Below are positions 44,410 through 52,609 of a stretch of DNA of 64,000 nucleotides, in pieces. How positions within the stretch are numbered: the first letter of the stretch is position 1; each line of letters starts with the position of its first letter. Below the pieces are notes generated by a model that searched no databases, was not told the DNA's origin, and was given only the letters and a program-made list of their open reading frames with translations. Source of the DNA: Chloroflexota bacterium (lineage in GTDB: Bacteria > Chloroflexota > Anaerolineae > UBA4142 > SHND01); NCBI GenBank assembly GCA_004295045.1, contig SHND01000024.1, positions 62,001 through 126,000 of the forward strand. The letters are read 5' to 3'. A program made the position numbers and the translations under genes.

Positions 44410-45108
44410 TTACGGTTTGAAAAAGGAAACGAACGCTGACGTATTCGGACATTTGTTGATCAAATCGTCCGAATTATGACCGATGTCGAGTTGAATCACC
44501 GCGCTTGCATCGGATTGCGGTTGATCCTGCCCATTCACAACCCAAACATACCAATTGCCCGGCGCTGGACCATCACCGCTGCGCGTAAAGGTATAGTCAC
44601 CGCTGACATCCGTTTTCACCTTGTCCAGAATCGTGCCAAATGGCGCATCCGACATGACGACGGTCATACCGGACAATTTCGCTTGGCACTTGTTGTCATT
44701 GCACACGGAACCCTTGATGTAGGCGTTGCCCGCATGAGTGCATGTGACGATAGACGCCTTGAAAGGAAATTGCGGCGCTTGCGTTGGAGGAACCCCGGTC
44801 GGCTCCGGTGGATTCGTCGGTGGAACTTGGGTCGGCTTTGGCGCAGGTTTTTTAGTTGGGACGACTGGCTCTGGCGTTGGCGGCTCTTCGGTTGGTTCTA
44901 GAGTTGGCTCTTCGGTCGGTGACGGTTCCGGTGTATCTGTCGGCGGCGGACGTGGGGTAAAGGTCGCGCGCGCCACACGCGTCGCGCGTCGCGTTACGGT
45001 CGGTTCTACCTGTGAGGCGAACGGTACGCCGCTAAGACTGCACGCCATTAGTACAGCAAACGCGGCAACAGACAAAGTCAGCATCGAAGCGATGCGTTTC
45101 CACTTCAT
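44410..45108 (-). CDS. Lipoprotein E: Thr/Pro stalk with C-terminal beta domain
   Basis: A 232-residue predicted lipoprotein. Signal peptide [23 protein letters not shown] with lipobox LMAC. Stalk with [18 protein letters not shown] words at about 50-115. C-terminal domain from about 125: [20 protein letters not shown], then [12 protein letters not shown] and [16 protein letters not shown]. The GNWYVWV element relates it to C and D. It is the first gene of the minus-strand array, with GGAGG upstream of the ATG. An upstream TATAAT-like box (45206-45211) is the best promoter candidate. Confidence 0.85.
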   Translation of the reverse strand: MKWKRIASMLTLSVAAFAVLMACSLSGVPFASQVEPTVTRRATRVARATFTPRPPPTDTPEPSPTEEPTLEPTEEPPTPEPVVPTKKPAPKPTQVPPTNPPEPTGVPPTQAPQFPFKASIVTCTHAGNAYIKGSVCNDNKCQAKLSGMTVVMSDAPFGTILDKVKTDVSGDYTFTRSGDGPAPGNWYVWVVNGQDQPQSDASAVIQLDIGHNSDDLINKCPNTSAFVSFFKP

Positions 45109-45230
45109 TGCGATCTAACTACCTCCAATGGGATTCTTACGTGAGAAATACGGCTGGATGAAATGAGCGGTGACAAAGCGAGGCGGAGCAATCACGAGCG
45201 GCGGAATTATACAAGGGGTTGGGGGAAACA

Positions 45231-45262
45231 CAAAAAAAATTGCGGCGTGTACGCCGCAATTT
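45231..45262 (-). terminator. Terminator of the helicase-loader gene
   Basis: AAATTGCGGCG and CGCCGCAATTT form a perfect 11-bp stem with a 4-base loop; on the minus strand it is followed by a run of eight T. It separates the replication block from the lipoprotein array downstream. Confidence 0.88.
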
Positions 45263-45276
45263 TCCCATTTATTCCT

Positions 45277-46680
45277 TCATTTTTTGCTTTTCTTTCTGAC
45301 ATCATTTGCAGGTTTCAAATCGCCCCCGCGATAGCTCGGCGCGAAATCGCTTATGATCGTGCAGCGGCGCAGGTCATACATGCGCGAACGCAAGCGCGGT
45401 TCGATTTCCTCAATGCTTTGCGTCGTGGTGAAAACGGTGGGCAAACGCGCGGCGTAGCGATAATTCACAATCTGGAAAAGTTTTTCCTTTGCCCACGGCG
45501 TCGCGCTTTCCGTTCCCAAATCGTCGAGGACGAGAAATTGCGCGGTGCGAATTTCATCAAAGCGTCGGTCATAGGAAACCGCGCTGTTCGGGTTAAAGGT
45601 CGCGCGCAAGTGGTCGAGCAAATCGGGAACGACAATAAACAAGGTCGTGTCGCCCGCTTCTTCGCGCTCGTTGGCAATGGCGGCGGCGAGATGCGTTTTG
45701 CCGCAGCCGTACTCGCCTGTCAATACCAGCCAACCTTCGGGCGCTTCGGCGTAATGTTTGCACGTTTCAAAAGCCATACGCATGGCGTCACGCGCATCCC
45801 GATTCAGTTCGCGTTCGCGCAAATCGAAATTGGCAAAGCGTTGATCGAGATGCAAATGCAACGTCGAGAGTTCGGACTCGACGCGATTCGCGCCACTCTG
45901 CCGAAAATCGGGCGCCGTTATCGTGACGATTTGGCACAGCGCCACATCCGCGAGGCGCGACCGCAATCGCAAATCAATTTCTTCGAGTTCTTGATTGGTC
46001 GTGATAACGGTAGGCAGTTGCGCGTTGTAGCGGAAATTTAAGAGCTGAAACAATTTTTCCTGCGCCCACGGCGTTGCGCTGTGCGCGCCGTAATCGTCGA
46101 GCAGGAGCAACGGCGCGCCGCGCAGCGATTCAAAACGTTCATCGTACGTCACTGCGCTGTTGGGGGAATACGTTGCGCGCAAATAATCCAGCAAATCGGG
46201 CACGACGATAAAGAGCGCGGGCTGTCCGACTTGGAGGCGAAAGTTCGCGATCGCGGCGGCGAGATGTGTTTTCCCTGCGCCAAAGCCGCCTTTCAATAGC
46301 AGCCAGCCGCGCGGTTCTTCGGCAAATTGAAACGCGACATCGTACGCGCGCTGCAAATTTTTCTGTTTTTCTGCCGAAATCCCCAAGCCCTGCGGCATAA
46401 AGTTGTCGAACGTCATGTGCGTGAGCGAGACGACAGAGGACGATTCGTTGAGCGCGCCAACGATTGCGGTCGTCATTGAAACCGGGCGCGCCGGACACGG
46501 GAACGCTTTGCCAAAATCGGGGTCGCCGATTGGCACGTCTTTGCGGACATAGCCAATATCGTCGCACAGCGCGGGACCGCCGCACAACGAACAGATTCTA
46601 TTTTGATTTCGCGACGTCAGCCAGCTTGCCGGTAATGCTAGGTCGTCGTTCGCGGGAAGAAGGTCTGCGAGTTTTTTCAT
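45277..46680 (-). CDS. Tandem-duplicated DnaC-like AAA+ helicase loader
   Basis: A 467-residue protein with two DnaC-like ATPase modules in one chain. The N-terminus has Cys30, Cys33, Cys39 and Cys62, a possible zinc site. Module 1 (about 85-265) has P-loop GFGAGKTH (132-139) and LLLLDDYG; module 2 (about 290-460) has P-loop EYGCGKTH (323-330) and FLVLDDLG. After each P-loop the same block recurs (LAAAIAN, then FIVVPDLLDYLRATYSPNSAV against FIVVPDLLDHLRATFNPNSAV), so one module arose by duplication of the other. DnaC-type proteins load DnaB onto origins. The gene lies beside dnaB and dnaD-like genes, supporting a helicase-loading role. Its first 83 bases overlap the dnaD-like gene. Confidence 0.9.
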   Translation of the reverse strand: MKKLADLLPANDDLALPASWLTSRNQNRICSLCGGPALCDDIGYVRKDVPIGDPDFGKAFPCPARPVSMTTAIVGALNESSSVVSLTHMTFDNFMPQGLGISAEKQKNLQRAYDVAFQFAEEPRGWLLLKGGFGAGKTHLAAAIANFRLQVGQPALFIVVPDLLDYLRATYSPNSAVTYDERFESLRGAPLLLLDDYGAHSATPWAQEKLFQLLNFRYNAQLPTVITTNQELEEIDLRLRSRLADVALCQIVTITAPDFRQSGANRVESELSTLHLHLDQRFANFDLRERELNRDARDAMRMAFETCKHYAEAPEGWLVLTGEYGCGKTHLAAAIANEREEAGDTTLFIVVPDLLDHLRATFNPNSAVSYDRRFDEIRTAQFLVLDDLGTESATPWAKEKLFQIVNYRYAARLPTVFTTTQSIEEIEPRLRSRMYDLRRCTIISDFAPSYRGGDLKPANDVRKKSKK

Positions 46681-47278
46681 GTTTGTGCTTGCGCGTCCAG
46701 TCCAAAAGAATTTTGCTCACATATTTCCATGAGCGCGCATTATTTTCGGCTGCAATTCTGAACGCGTCCAAAATTACGTCGGGCGGATATTCGCTCTCTG
46801 CTTCTTTTAGCTCTTCCACAATGATCGGGTTCAACGGACCGATCTGTTGTTCGTACAACTTGAAAATGTTCGGCGTTTCCACCGCGTCAGCTTCGAGGAA
46901 GCTAACATTCTTGGCGAGCTTTAATTCTCCGTTCCGGATTTTTTCGAATGCCTTGCGGCTCTCGGGCGTATTGAAAAAGTACCACGCTGCGCTGTCGGCT
47001 TCAAGCTGCAACAACGCGCCGCACGTCACCGCTTTTTCCAGTCCGCGTTTTAATTTTTCACTTTTGAAATCGAGCGCGTGCATCAGCGTTGTGTCGCCGC
47101 GCAGCTCATCGAATGTTACATAACGCGGACTGCCCTTTTTTTGCGATAACAAATAAAAAACATGCAGCGCCACATGCACCTGAGCCAAATCGTCCATCAA
47201 CGGCAGCAATTCACTAAAGACGACGTTCGGAACGGAAGTGAATTTCAACGCGCCGGAAGGAACACCAGAAAATTTCAT
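46598..47278 (-). CDS. DnaD-domain primosome protein
   Basis: A 226-residue protein of the DnaD family, which acts in primosome assembly in Firmicutes and relatives. A winged-helix-like N-terminal part (VFSELLPLMDDLAQVHVALHVFYLL) is followed by the DnaB_2/DnaD domain at about 125-200 with IFKLYEQQIGPLNPIIVEELKE and the family YxxWRxxxI-like stretch, here WKYVSKILLDWTRK near 183-196. The end is basic. It lies between dnaB and the loader gene, and its 3' end overlaps the loader start by 83 bases, suggesting coupled translation. A repeat-filled gap of 76 bases separates it from dnaB. Confidence 0.85.
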   Translation of the reverse strand: MKFSGVPSGALKFTSVPNVVFSELLPLMDDLAQVHVALHVFYLLSQKKGSPRYVTFDELRGDTTLMHALDFKSEKLKRGLEKAVTCGALLQLEADSAAWYFFNTPESRKAFEKIRNGELKLAKNVSFLEADAVETPNIFKLYEQQIGPLNPIIVEELKEAESEYPPDVILDAFRIAAENNARSWKYVSKILLDWTRKHKHEKTRRPSSRERRPSITGKLADVAKSK

Positions 47279-47354
47279 TTTTGATTTTCGATTTATGATT
47301 TATGATTTTTATCGGCGAGCCACAAATCGAAAATCATAAATCCAAAATCACAAA
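47279..47354. repeat. GATTTATGATTT-word inverted repeat between dnaD-like gene and dnaB
   Basis: The left part repeats GATTTTCGATTTATGATTT words; the right part, after a short GGCGAGCC centre, repeats the complements (AAATCGAAAATCATAAATCC, AAAATCACAAAT). It fills exactly the gap between the dnaB stop and the DnaD-like start codon. Confidence 0.75.
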
Positions 47355-48803
47355 TTACGCGCCCGGCATTACCGCCAAATCGCCAAACTTGGCGCGCTTT
47401 TCGTCGAAAAACATTTTGAATTCGCTCGTCGGTCCGTGGCGATGCTTGGCAATAATAATGTCTGCAATATTTTCCGGATATTCTTTGCCCGGGTTGGCGC
47501 GCTCCCACGAATCTTTGGTCGGAAAATACGTCTTGTCGCGATAGATCATGATCACGACGTCCGCATCCTGCTCAATGGAACCCGATTCGCGCAAATCGGA
47601 CAGCTGCGGGCGTTTATCGGTGCGCGCGTCCACCGCGCGCGAGAGTTGGGACAACGCGATGACCGGAACCTCCAAATCGCGCGCGAGAAACTTGAGCTGT
47701 CGCGAAATGTTCGACATTTCTTGCACGCGATTTTCCGAACGCGTGCGGTCATTCATCAACTGTAAATAATCAATGACGATGAGATCGAGTCCGCCGAGTT
47801 CGGTATGCAGGCGGCGCGCTTTGCTGCGGATTTCGAGCGGCGTGACGAGCGAGGTTTCATCAATGTAAATGTGCGCTTGCGCGAGTTCGCCCATAGCTTT
47901 GGCAAGCACGATATATTGGTCTTCGGTCACATCGCCAATGCGCAACTTTTGCGAATCTACGCGCAGTCGTTCATAGTCGCCGGGAAATTCATTTGCAATC
48001 GAATCCGCGACTTGGGCAATGAGTCGTTCGACCAACTGCGCGGCGGACATTTCCAAAGAAAAAATCGCGATGCGCTTGTGTGATTTGACGGCAACATTGT
48101 ACGCGATCGAAAGTCCAAAGCTCGATTTACCGGAGCCGGGACGTCCCGCCACAATAATCAAATCGCTTTTTTGCAGACCGCCCAGCACTTTGTCCAATTC
48201 AATGAAACCGCTGCCCACCCCCAACAAATCTGCTTCGTGCTCGCGCAAACGTTCAATCCGATCTGCCCATGCGTCCACCGCTTTGCGAATTGCGATCATG
48301 TCGCGCGCTTCGCGCTGCTGCGCCACGTCAAATACTTTTTGCTCGGCTTGCGTAATTTTTTCTTGCAGCTCGATCTCGCCGTCATAGGCGAGTTCCGCAA
48401 TCTCGGTGGACGCTTGAATCAGCTTGCGTTCGACCGAAGCGCGTTCGACGAGCCGCGCATAATGTTCGACGTGCGCGGCGGTGGGGACGGCGTTGAGCAG
48501 AGAGGTGATGTATGCGGCGCCGCCAATCGCGTTGAGCCGTTCCATCTTGTCGAGCGCCGCCGTGACGCTCAAAAAATCAATCGGCTCACGATGTTCTTGC
48601 AAATCCCAAATCGCTTCATACATCCAGCGATGTTTCTCGAGATAGAAATCAGGCGCGCGCAAAAAGCTGTTGATGCGCGTAATCGCCTCACCGTCCAGCA
48701 AGATGGAGCCCAACACCGCTTGTTCGGCTTCCACGTTGGAGGGCATTTGACGTTCGATGGGGCGCGAGACAGATTCAATCACGGGGCGCGAAATCGTTTC
48801 CAT
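47355..48803 (-). CDS. dnaB: Replicative DNA helicase
   Basis: A 482-residue RecA-fold hexameric helicase. N-terminal domain PSNVEAEQAVLGSILLDGEAI (22-42), linker, then the helicase domain with GGLQKSDLIIVAGRPGSGKSSFGLSIA (Walker A), FSLEMSAAQLVERL, LDLIVIDYLQLM (Walker B) and the VIALSQLSRAVDARTDKRPQLSDLRESGSIEQDAD motif. It unwinds DNA at the fork. The length is normal. The leader carries a TATAAT (minus strand, 48829-48834) about 20 bases before the start. It is the first of the replication block dnaB, DnaD-like, DnaC-like. Confidence 0.97.
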   Translation of the reverse strand: METISRPVIESVSRPIERQMPSNVEAEQAVLGSILLDGEAITRINSFLRAPDFYLEKHRWMYEAIWDLQEHREPIDFLSVTAALDKMERLNAIGGAAYITSLLNAVPTAAHVEHYARLVERASVERKLIQASTEIAELAYDGEIELQEKITQAEQKVFDVAQQREARDMIAIRKAVDAWADRIERLREHEADLLGVGSGFIELDKVLGGLQKSDLIIVAGRPGSGKSSFGLSIAYNVAVKSHKRIAIFSLEMSAAQLVERLIAQVADSIANEFPGDYERLRVDSQKLRIGDVTEDQYIVLAKAMGELAQAHIYIDETSLVTPLEIRSKARRLHTELGGLDLIVIDYLQLMNDRTRSENRVQEMSNISRQLKFLARDLEVPVIALSQLSRAVDARTDKRPQLSDLRESGSIEQDADVVIMIYRDKTYFPTKDSWERANPGKEYPENIADIIIAKHRHGPTSEFKMFFDEKRAKFGDLAVMPGA

Positions 48804-48875
48804 TTGGGCTATAGAATCTTTGTTCTACATTATAAACGAATTTGCACGCGGGGAAAAGAGGGCCGCGCGGAAATT

Positions 48876-49400
48876 TTATTCGTCAGCTTTTGGCGATTCC
48901 TCGCCGGGGTCGAGATCGGAGAGATCCAAGTCTTCAATGAGGTCGGCAAAGGCGGAGAATTTTTCAACCTCTTCCGCGGTTACCGTTTCCATGCTGCTGC
49001 TGGGCACGATGGAAGCTTTTTCCATCACACTGTCCGAAACATAGATCGGACATTTCAGCCGCACCGCCAACGCAATGGCATCACTCGGACGCGAGTCAAC
49101 TTCGACATGCCGACCTTCTACGTCCAAGACAATGCGCGCATAAAAGATATCGTCGCGCAGTTCGCTCACTAAAATATGCTGAGCGGATGCCCCTGTTTCC
49201 GAAATGATATTTCGCATCAAATCATGCGTCAGGGGGCGTGCTACATCACCGCCTTGCAGCGCAATCGTAATGGCATCCGCTTCAAAGGGTCCAATCCAAA
49301 TCGGTAAATAACGATCTTCGGGATCTTTGAGGACAACGATGCGGTGATGCGAGACAAGTGAGACGCGAATACTATCAATTGTGACTTCAACCAGTTCCAT
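48876..49400 (-). CDS. Bifunctional nuclease (BFN/DUF151) family protein
   Basis: A 174-residue protein. The signature is MELVEVTIDSIRVSL followed by VVLKDPEDRYLPIWIGPFEADAI, then LTHDLMRNIISETGA and the VDSRPSDAIALAVRL block near residues 108-122, all typical of DUF151, which includes plant BFN and the Thermotoga-type nuclease. Some members degrade RNA and DNA; for bacterial ones the role is unclear. The acidic C-terminal tail has about 25 residues. The ATG at 49400 has AAGGA upstream. It is upstream of dnaB by 72 bases on the same strand, with its own -10 box. Confidence 0.92.
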   Translation of the reverse strand: MELVEVTIDSIRVSLVSHHRIVVLKDPEDRYLPIWIGPFEADAITIALQGGDVARPLTHDLMRNIISETGASAQHILVSELRDDIFYARIVLDVEGRHVEVDSRPSDAIALAVRLKCPIYVSDSVMEKASIVPSSSMETVTAEEVEKFSAFADLIEDLDLSDLDPGEESPKADE

Positions 49401-49454
49401 ACGAAAATCCTTGGCGCACCATGTGCGTAATACGTTCAATGCCTGAGCCACAAA

Positions 49455-49463
49455 ATTATAACA
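49455..49463 (-). promoter_or_regulatory. Extended -10 promoter element of the BFN gene
   Basis: Minus strand TGTTATAAT, an extended -10 box (TGN-TATAAT) without a good -35. The start codon is about 55 bases downstream. Confidence 0.5.
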
Positions 49464-49575
49464 CAAACTTGAAGATTAAAGCTGACGCCGGCGCTTGGAA
49501 CAACTTTTCAAGCCGTATCGTCTGTTTTACAATCTCTGAGCGCGCCGCCCCAATTTTTTTCGATTGCGCGGTTAA

Positions 49576-49584
49576 TGCTATAAT
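49576..49584 (+). promoter_or_regulatory. Extended -10 promoter element of the zinc-ribbon gene
   Basis: TGCTATAAT, an extended -10 box with only a T-rich -35 region. The start codon is 77 bases downstream. Confidence 0.5.
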
Positions 49585-49660
49585 CGCTGTCGCGTCTGCG
49601 CCGCGTGGCGCAAGATCTATTTCGGACGTTGCGGTTCCCACGCCGCAATGAAGGATTTTA

Positions 49661-50239
49661 ATGCAACTGCCCGATTTATCTGGTTTCACTTCCGCCCTAC
49701 AATTCTTTGTCGCCTGCATCGGCGCGTATTTGTTCGCATTGTGGATTGCGATGATCGTGTGGACCTTTCGCGATTCGCGGTCACGTTCACGTGATATTTT
49801 TACACAGGTGCTTTCGGTCGCGCTGGTCATTGTCTTTAATTTACCGGGGCTGCTGTTGTATCTCATTCTCCGCCCCCGCGAAACACTTGCCGAAAAATAC
49901 GAACGCGAACTCGCAGGCGAAGCGATGCTTCAAGACATCGAAGAACGCCAAGTCTGTCCCGTGTGCCATCACAAGATTTCGCCCGACTTTATTGTCTGCC
50001 CCAACTGCCACACGAAACTGCACAAGAAATGCGATCACTGCGAACGCATCCTGAATTTGAAATGGAACGTTTGCCCGTACTGCGGTGAAACGCAAGGCAC
50101 GCCCGTGGTCGGACGTACGATTACGACGCCACCGCCGCCCCCCGCGCGTTTACCAACGCGTCAACCGGTGCCATTGCCTTCGCCCGAAACGCCCAAGGCA
50201 ATCCCACCCAGTCCTCAGCCCGCCGAAGGGCAGAGCTGA
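49661..50239 (+). CDS. Membrane-anchored double zinc-ribbon protein
   Basis: A 192-residue protein. Two membrane helices (about 10-33 and 47-70) are followed by a charged segment and a double zinc ribbon: Cys pairs CPVC and CPNC (about 98-116) then CDHC and CPYC (about 125-143). The tail is Pro-rich. It matches the DZANK-type arrangement, and is likely oriented with the ribbons inside. The function is unknown; such proteins are often found in Chloroflexota and Actinobacteria as structural or regulatory membrane proteins. It is a single gene with its own -10 element and a terminator shared with pyk. Confidence 0.85.
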   Translation: MQLPDLSGFTSALQFFVACIGAYLFALWIAMIVWTFRDSRSRSRDIFTQVLSVALVIVFNLPGLLLYLILRPRETLAEKYERELAGEAMLQDIEERQVCPVCHHKISPDFIVCPNCHTKLHKKCDHCERILNLKWNVCPYCGETQGTPVVGRTITTPPPPPARLPTRQPVPLPSPETPKAIPPSPQPAEGQS

Positions 50240-50277
50240 AAAAAAATCGCAGTGCGATATTCGCATTGCGATTTTTT
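50240..50277. terminator. Bidirectional terminator between the zinc-ribbon gene and pyk
   Basis: AAAATCGCAGTGCGA against TCGCATTGCGATTTT, one mismatch, 3-base loop, with A/T runs on both sides. It fits the two convergent stop codons at 50239 and 50280. Confidence 0.85.
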
Positions 50278-50279
50278 GT

Positions 50280-51692
50280 TTAGGCGGTCCGCACCTGAAG
50301 CATATTTGTCGTACCCGTAATCCCCGAAGGAACACCCGCCGTAATCACAACGCGATCACCGGGCATCGCCAGTCTCAATTCGCGCGCCGCCGCCAGCGCT
50401 TCTTCCACCATCCGTTCGCTGTCTTGATGCTCGGGCACGCACACACTTGACACTCCCCACACCAACGCCAAACGTCTGCGAATTCTTGGTTCAATCGTCA
50501 CAGCAAGCAAAGGAATCAACGGGCGATGTCGCGCCACCATGCGCGCGGTGTAACCTGACAGCGTGAGCGTGATAATCAATTTCGCATCCAAATCATCCGC
50601 GAGCTCGACAGTACTTTCACCAATCGCGTCGGTGACACCTTGCCCCTGTTCCAAAAGGGTCGGCGGACGATTTTCGTATTCTTGGAGCATGAAATGTTCG
50701 GTATAGTCCGCGATGCGAGCCATCACCTGGACCGCTGCGACCGGATAATGTCCAATCGCAGTTTCCGCCGAAAGCATCACCGCATCACTGCCGTCCAACA
50801 CGGCGTTTGCGACATCACTCGCTTCCGCGCGCGTCGGACGCGGATTTTCAATCATTGATTCGAGCATCTGCGTTGCCGTGATGACCGGAATGCCAAGCGA
50901 GTTCGCCTTGTGAATAATCATCTTTTGAGTAATCGGCACTTGCTCGACGTGCATTTCGACGCCCAAATCGCCGCGCGCCACCATCACTGCGTCGCTTTCA
51001 TTCAAAATCGCATCAATGTCCGTTACCGCTTCGGGCTTTTCAATTTTAGAAATGATGGGAATGCGCGCGTTTCGTTCGCGCAAAAAATTTCGCAGTTCGG
51101 AAACATCTGCCGCGCGTCGCACAAAGGAAAGCGCGAGATAATCAAACTCTTGAGCGATTGCCCACTCGGCGTTTACGCGATCTTTATCCGTGAGACTTGG
51201 AATTGGAAGTACGGCGTTCGGCAAGTTGACGCCTTTGTGCGACTTGAGCACGCCGCCGGTGAGCACTTTTGCTTGAATCTCGCGCGAGTTCGCGCTGACA
51301 ACCTCCACCTCTTTGGTGCCATCATCAAGCAGCATGTGATCGCCCGCGTGCAGGGAATCGCCGAGAAAAGGGAAATCGAGCGGAATCGCTGGCGGCTTGT
51401 TCGCCTTGTCCAACGCAAAGGTGACAATTTCGCCGGGGCGCAGGACAATCGAATCGTTGGGCAAGTCTCCAACACGCAATTTGGGTCCGGACAAATCGCC
51501 GAGCAGCGCGATCACCGCGTTCTCTTGCTCTGCCACGCGGCGAATAATGTCCACGCGGAGTTTTTGTTCCGCCAGCGTGCCATGTGAAAAATTGATGCGC
51601 GCAACATTCATCCCGGCATGAATGAGCGCGCGGATTATTTCTTCAGAGGAGGTGGCGGGTCCCATCGTACAAACGATGCGTGTCCGCGGCAT
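50280..51692 (-). CDS. pyk: Pyruvate kinase
   Basis: A 470-residue glycolytic enzyme that makes pyruvate and ATP from phosphoenolpyruvate. Signature sequences are RTRIVCTMGPATSS at the start, NFSHG, ALLGDLSGPKLRVG, ISKIEKPEAVTDIDAIL (catalytic Lys), VMVARGDLGVEM, TATQMLESMIENPRPTRAEASDVANAVLDGSDAVMLSAETA, and an ordinary C-terminal allosteric domain ending in GTTNMLQVRTA. A TTG upstream in frame (51704) is possible, but the ATG at 51692 gives the family-like N-terminus. It is a single gene, convergent with the zinc-ribbon gene. The next gene upstream (DtxR) lies 72 bases away on the same strand. Confidence 0.97.
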   Translation of the reverse strand: MPRTRIVCTMGPATSSEEIIRALIHAGMNVARINFSHGTLAEQKLRVDIIRRVAEQENAVIALLGDLSGPKLRVGDLPNDSIVLRPGEIVTFALDKANKPPAIPLDFPFLGDSLHAGDHMLLDDGTKEVEVVSANSREIQAKVLTGGVLKSHKGVNLPNAVLPIPSLTDKDRVNAEWAIAQEFDYLALSFVRRAADVSELRNFLRERNARIPIISKIEKPEAVTDIDAILNESDAVMVARGDLGVEMHVEQVPITQKMIIHKANSLGIPVITATQMLESMIENPRPTRAEASDVANAVLDGSDAVMLSAETAIGHYPVAAVQVMARIADYTEHFMLQEYENRPPTLLEQGQGVTDAIGESTVELADDLDAKLIITLTLSGYTARMVARHRPLIPLLAVTIEPRIRRRLALVWGVSSVCVPEHQDSERMVEEALAAARELRLAMPGDRVVITAGVPSGITGTTNMLQVRTA

Positions 51693-51763
51693 TTGCGTTG
51701 GCAATCATCCGTCATCAGTATTCAAGCTGCCCATTCGTCGTAACTCTGATGACTGGCGGCTGC

Positions 51764-52441
51764 TTAATGAATTTTCGTCACCCACACAGCATCGGCAATT
51801 TGTGACGAGATGGAAAAATGTTTTTGGTTTCCGTACAACGTCAGCGCCCGATTGAGCGGTGAAATGTCGGCGACACTGAACTCTTCGCCGGGGCGCAAAC
51901 CGCGTTCCCCCAAATGAGTTAGGAGGTCGGCAACGTTTTCTGCATATTCGGAAATGCGCGCCACACGAACGCGATCGCCTTCCGCCGTTTGACTCAGGGG
52001 AAATGCGGCTGGTTGTTTTCCTGCGCGTTGATTACCGGGGATGGGATTGCCATGCGGACAAGTTTCGGGGCGTCCCATCATTTCGTTGAGGCGGTCCACC
52101 ACTTCATCCGAAAAGACGTGCTCGAGGCGGTGCGATTCCGCGTCCGATTTCGCCCAATCGAATTGCAAAATATCCGTGAGCCAGCGTTCAATGATGCGGT
52201 GGCGCCGCTGCAACGTGTCGGCAATCGTGTAACCTTTTTTCGTGAGTTCAACTTGCTTTTTCGCATCCTGTTTGATCAATCCATCGCGCGTCATTCGACG
52301 CAAAGTCGCCGTCACCGTGGGGCGCGAGACGCCAATAATTTCCGCAAGGCGCGCGCCTTTTACGATTTTGCCTTCCGCCGTCATCATATAAATAATTTCG
52401 AGATATTCTTCGATTGTCGCCGTCGTCTTGGTTTCCGCCAT
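51764..52441 (-). CDS. DtxR-family metal-dependent transcriptional regulator
   Basis: A 225-residue repressor of the DtxR/IdeR/MntR family. The winged helix-turn-helix is at about 8-65 (IEEYLEIIYMMTAEGKIVKG, ISVSRPTVTATLRRM-type IGVSRPTVTATLRRMTRDGLI). The dimerization and metal-binding domain has RLEHVFSDEVVDRLNEMMGRPETCPHGNPIP at about 95-135, with Glu, Cys and His ligands, and a FeoA/SH3-like domain ends the protein (about 150-225). With Fe or Mn bound it would repress metal-uptake genes. It diverges from a cupredoxin and an Ftr1 iron permease, so regulation of iron uptake is a good inference. The inverted repeat at 52479-52517 is its candidate operator. Confidence 0.9.
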   Translation of the reverse strand: MAETKTTATIEEYLEIIYMMTAEGKIVKGARLAEIIGVSRPTVTATLRRMTRDGLIKQDAKKQVELTKKGYTIADTLQRRHRIIERWLTDILQFDWAKSDAESHRLEHVFSDEVVDRLNEMMGRPETCPHGNPIPGNQRAGKQPAAFPLSQTAEGDRVRVARISEYAENVADLLTHLGERGLRPGEEFSVADISPLNRALTLYGNQKHFSISSQIADAVWVTKIH

Positions 52442-52478
52442 GATTCGCCTGCTCTAAATTTAACACAACTCTAATGCC

Positions 52479-52517
52479 AAACCGAAATTCGTTATGCTAT
52501 ACTAACATTCGGTGTTT
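52479..52517. promoter_or_regulatory. Inverted repeat around the cupredoxin promoter, candidate DtxR-type operator
   Basis: AAACCGAA (52479-52486) and TTCGGTGTTT (52508-52517) are near-complements, flanking an extended -10 box TGCTATACT (52495-52503). It does not look like the classic 19-bp DtxR box, so the assignment rests on position. Confidence 0.35.
52495..52503 (+). promoter_or_regulatory. Extended -10 element of the cupredoxin/Ftr1 operon
   Basis: TGCTATACT, an extended -10 box, about 107 bases before the start codon at 52610. Confidence 0.5.
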
Positions 52518-52609
52518 GCATCGGGTAACACTTGATGCATTCTTCCACCTAACGCGCGGCTGATTGTAACGCGAAACAAAACAGATGACAACAGCCGTTT
52601 CGATTTTGA

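Noticed and set aside
48171..49172. A 333-residue plus-strand frame opposite dnaB and the BFN gene
   Set aside because: It spans two genuine minus-strand genes and the promoter between them, and has shadow composition.
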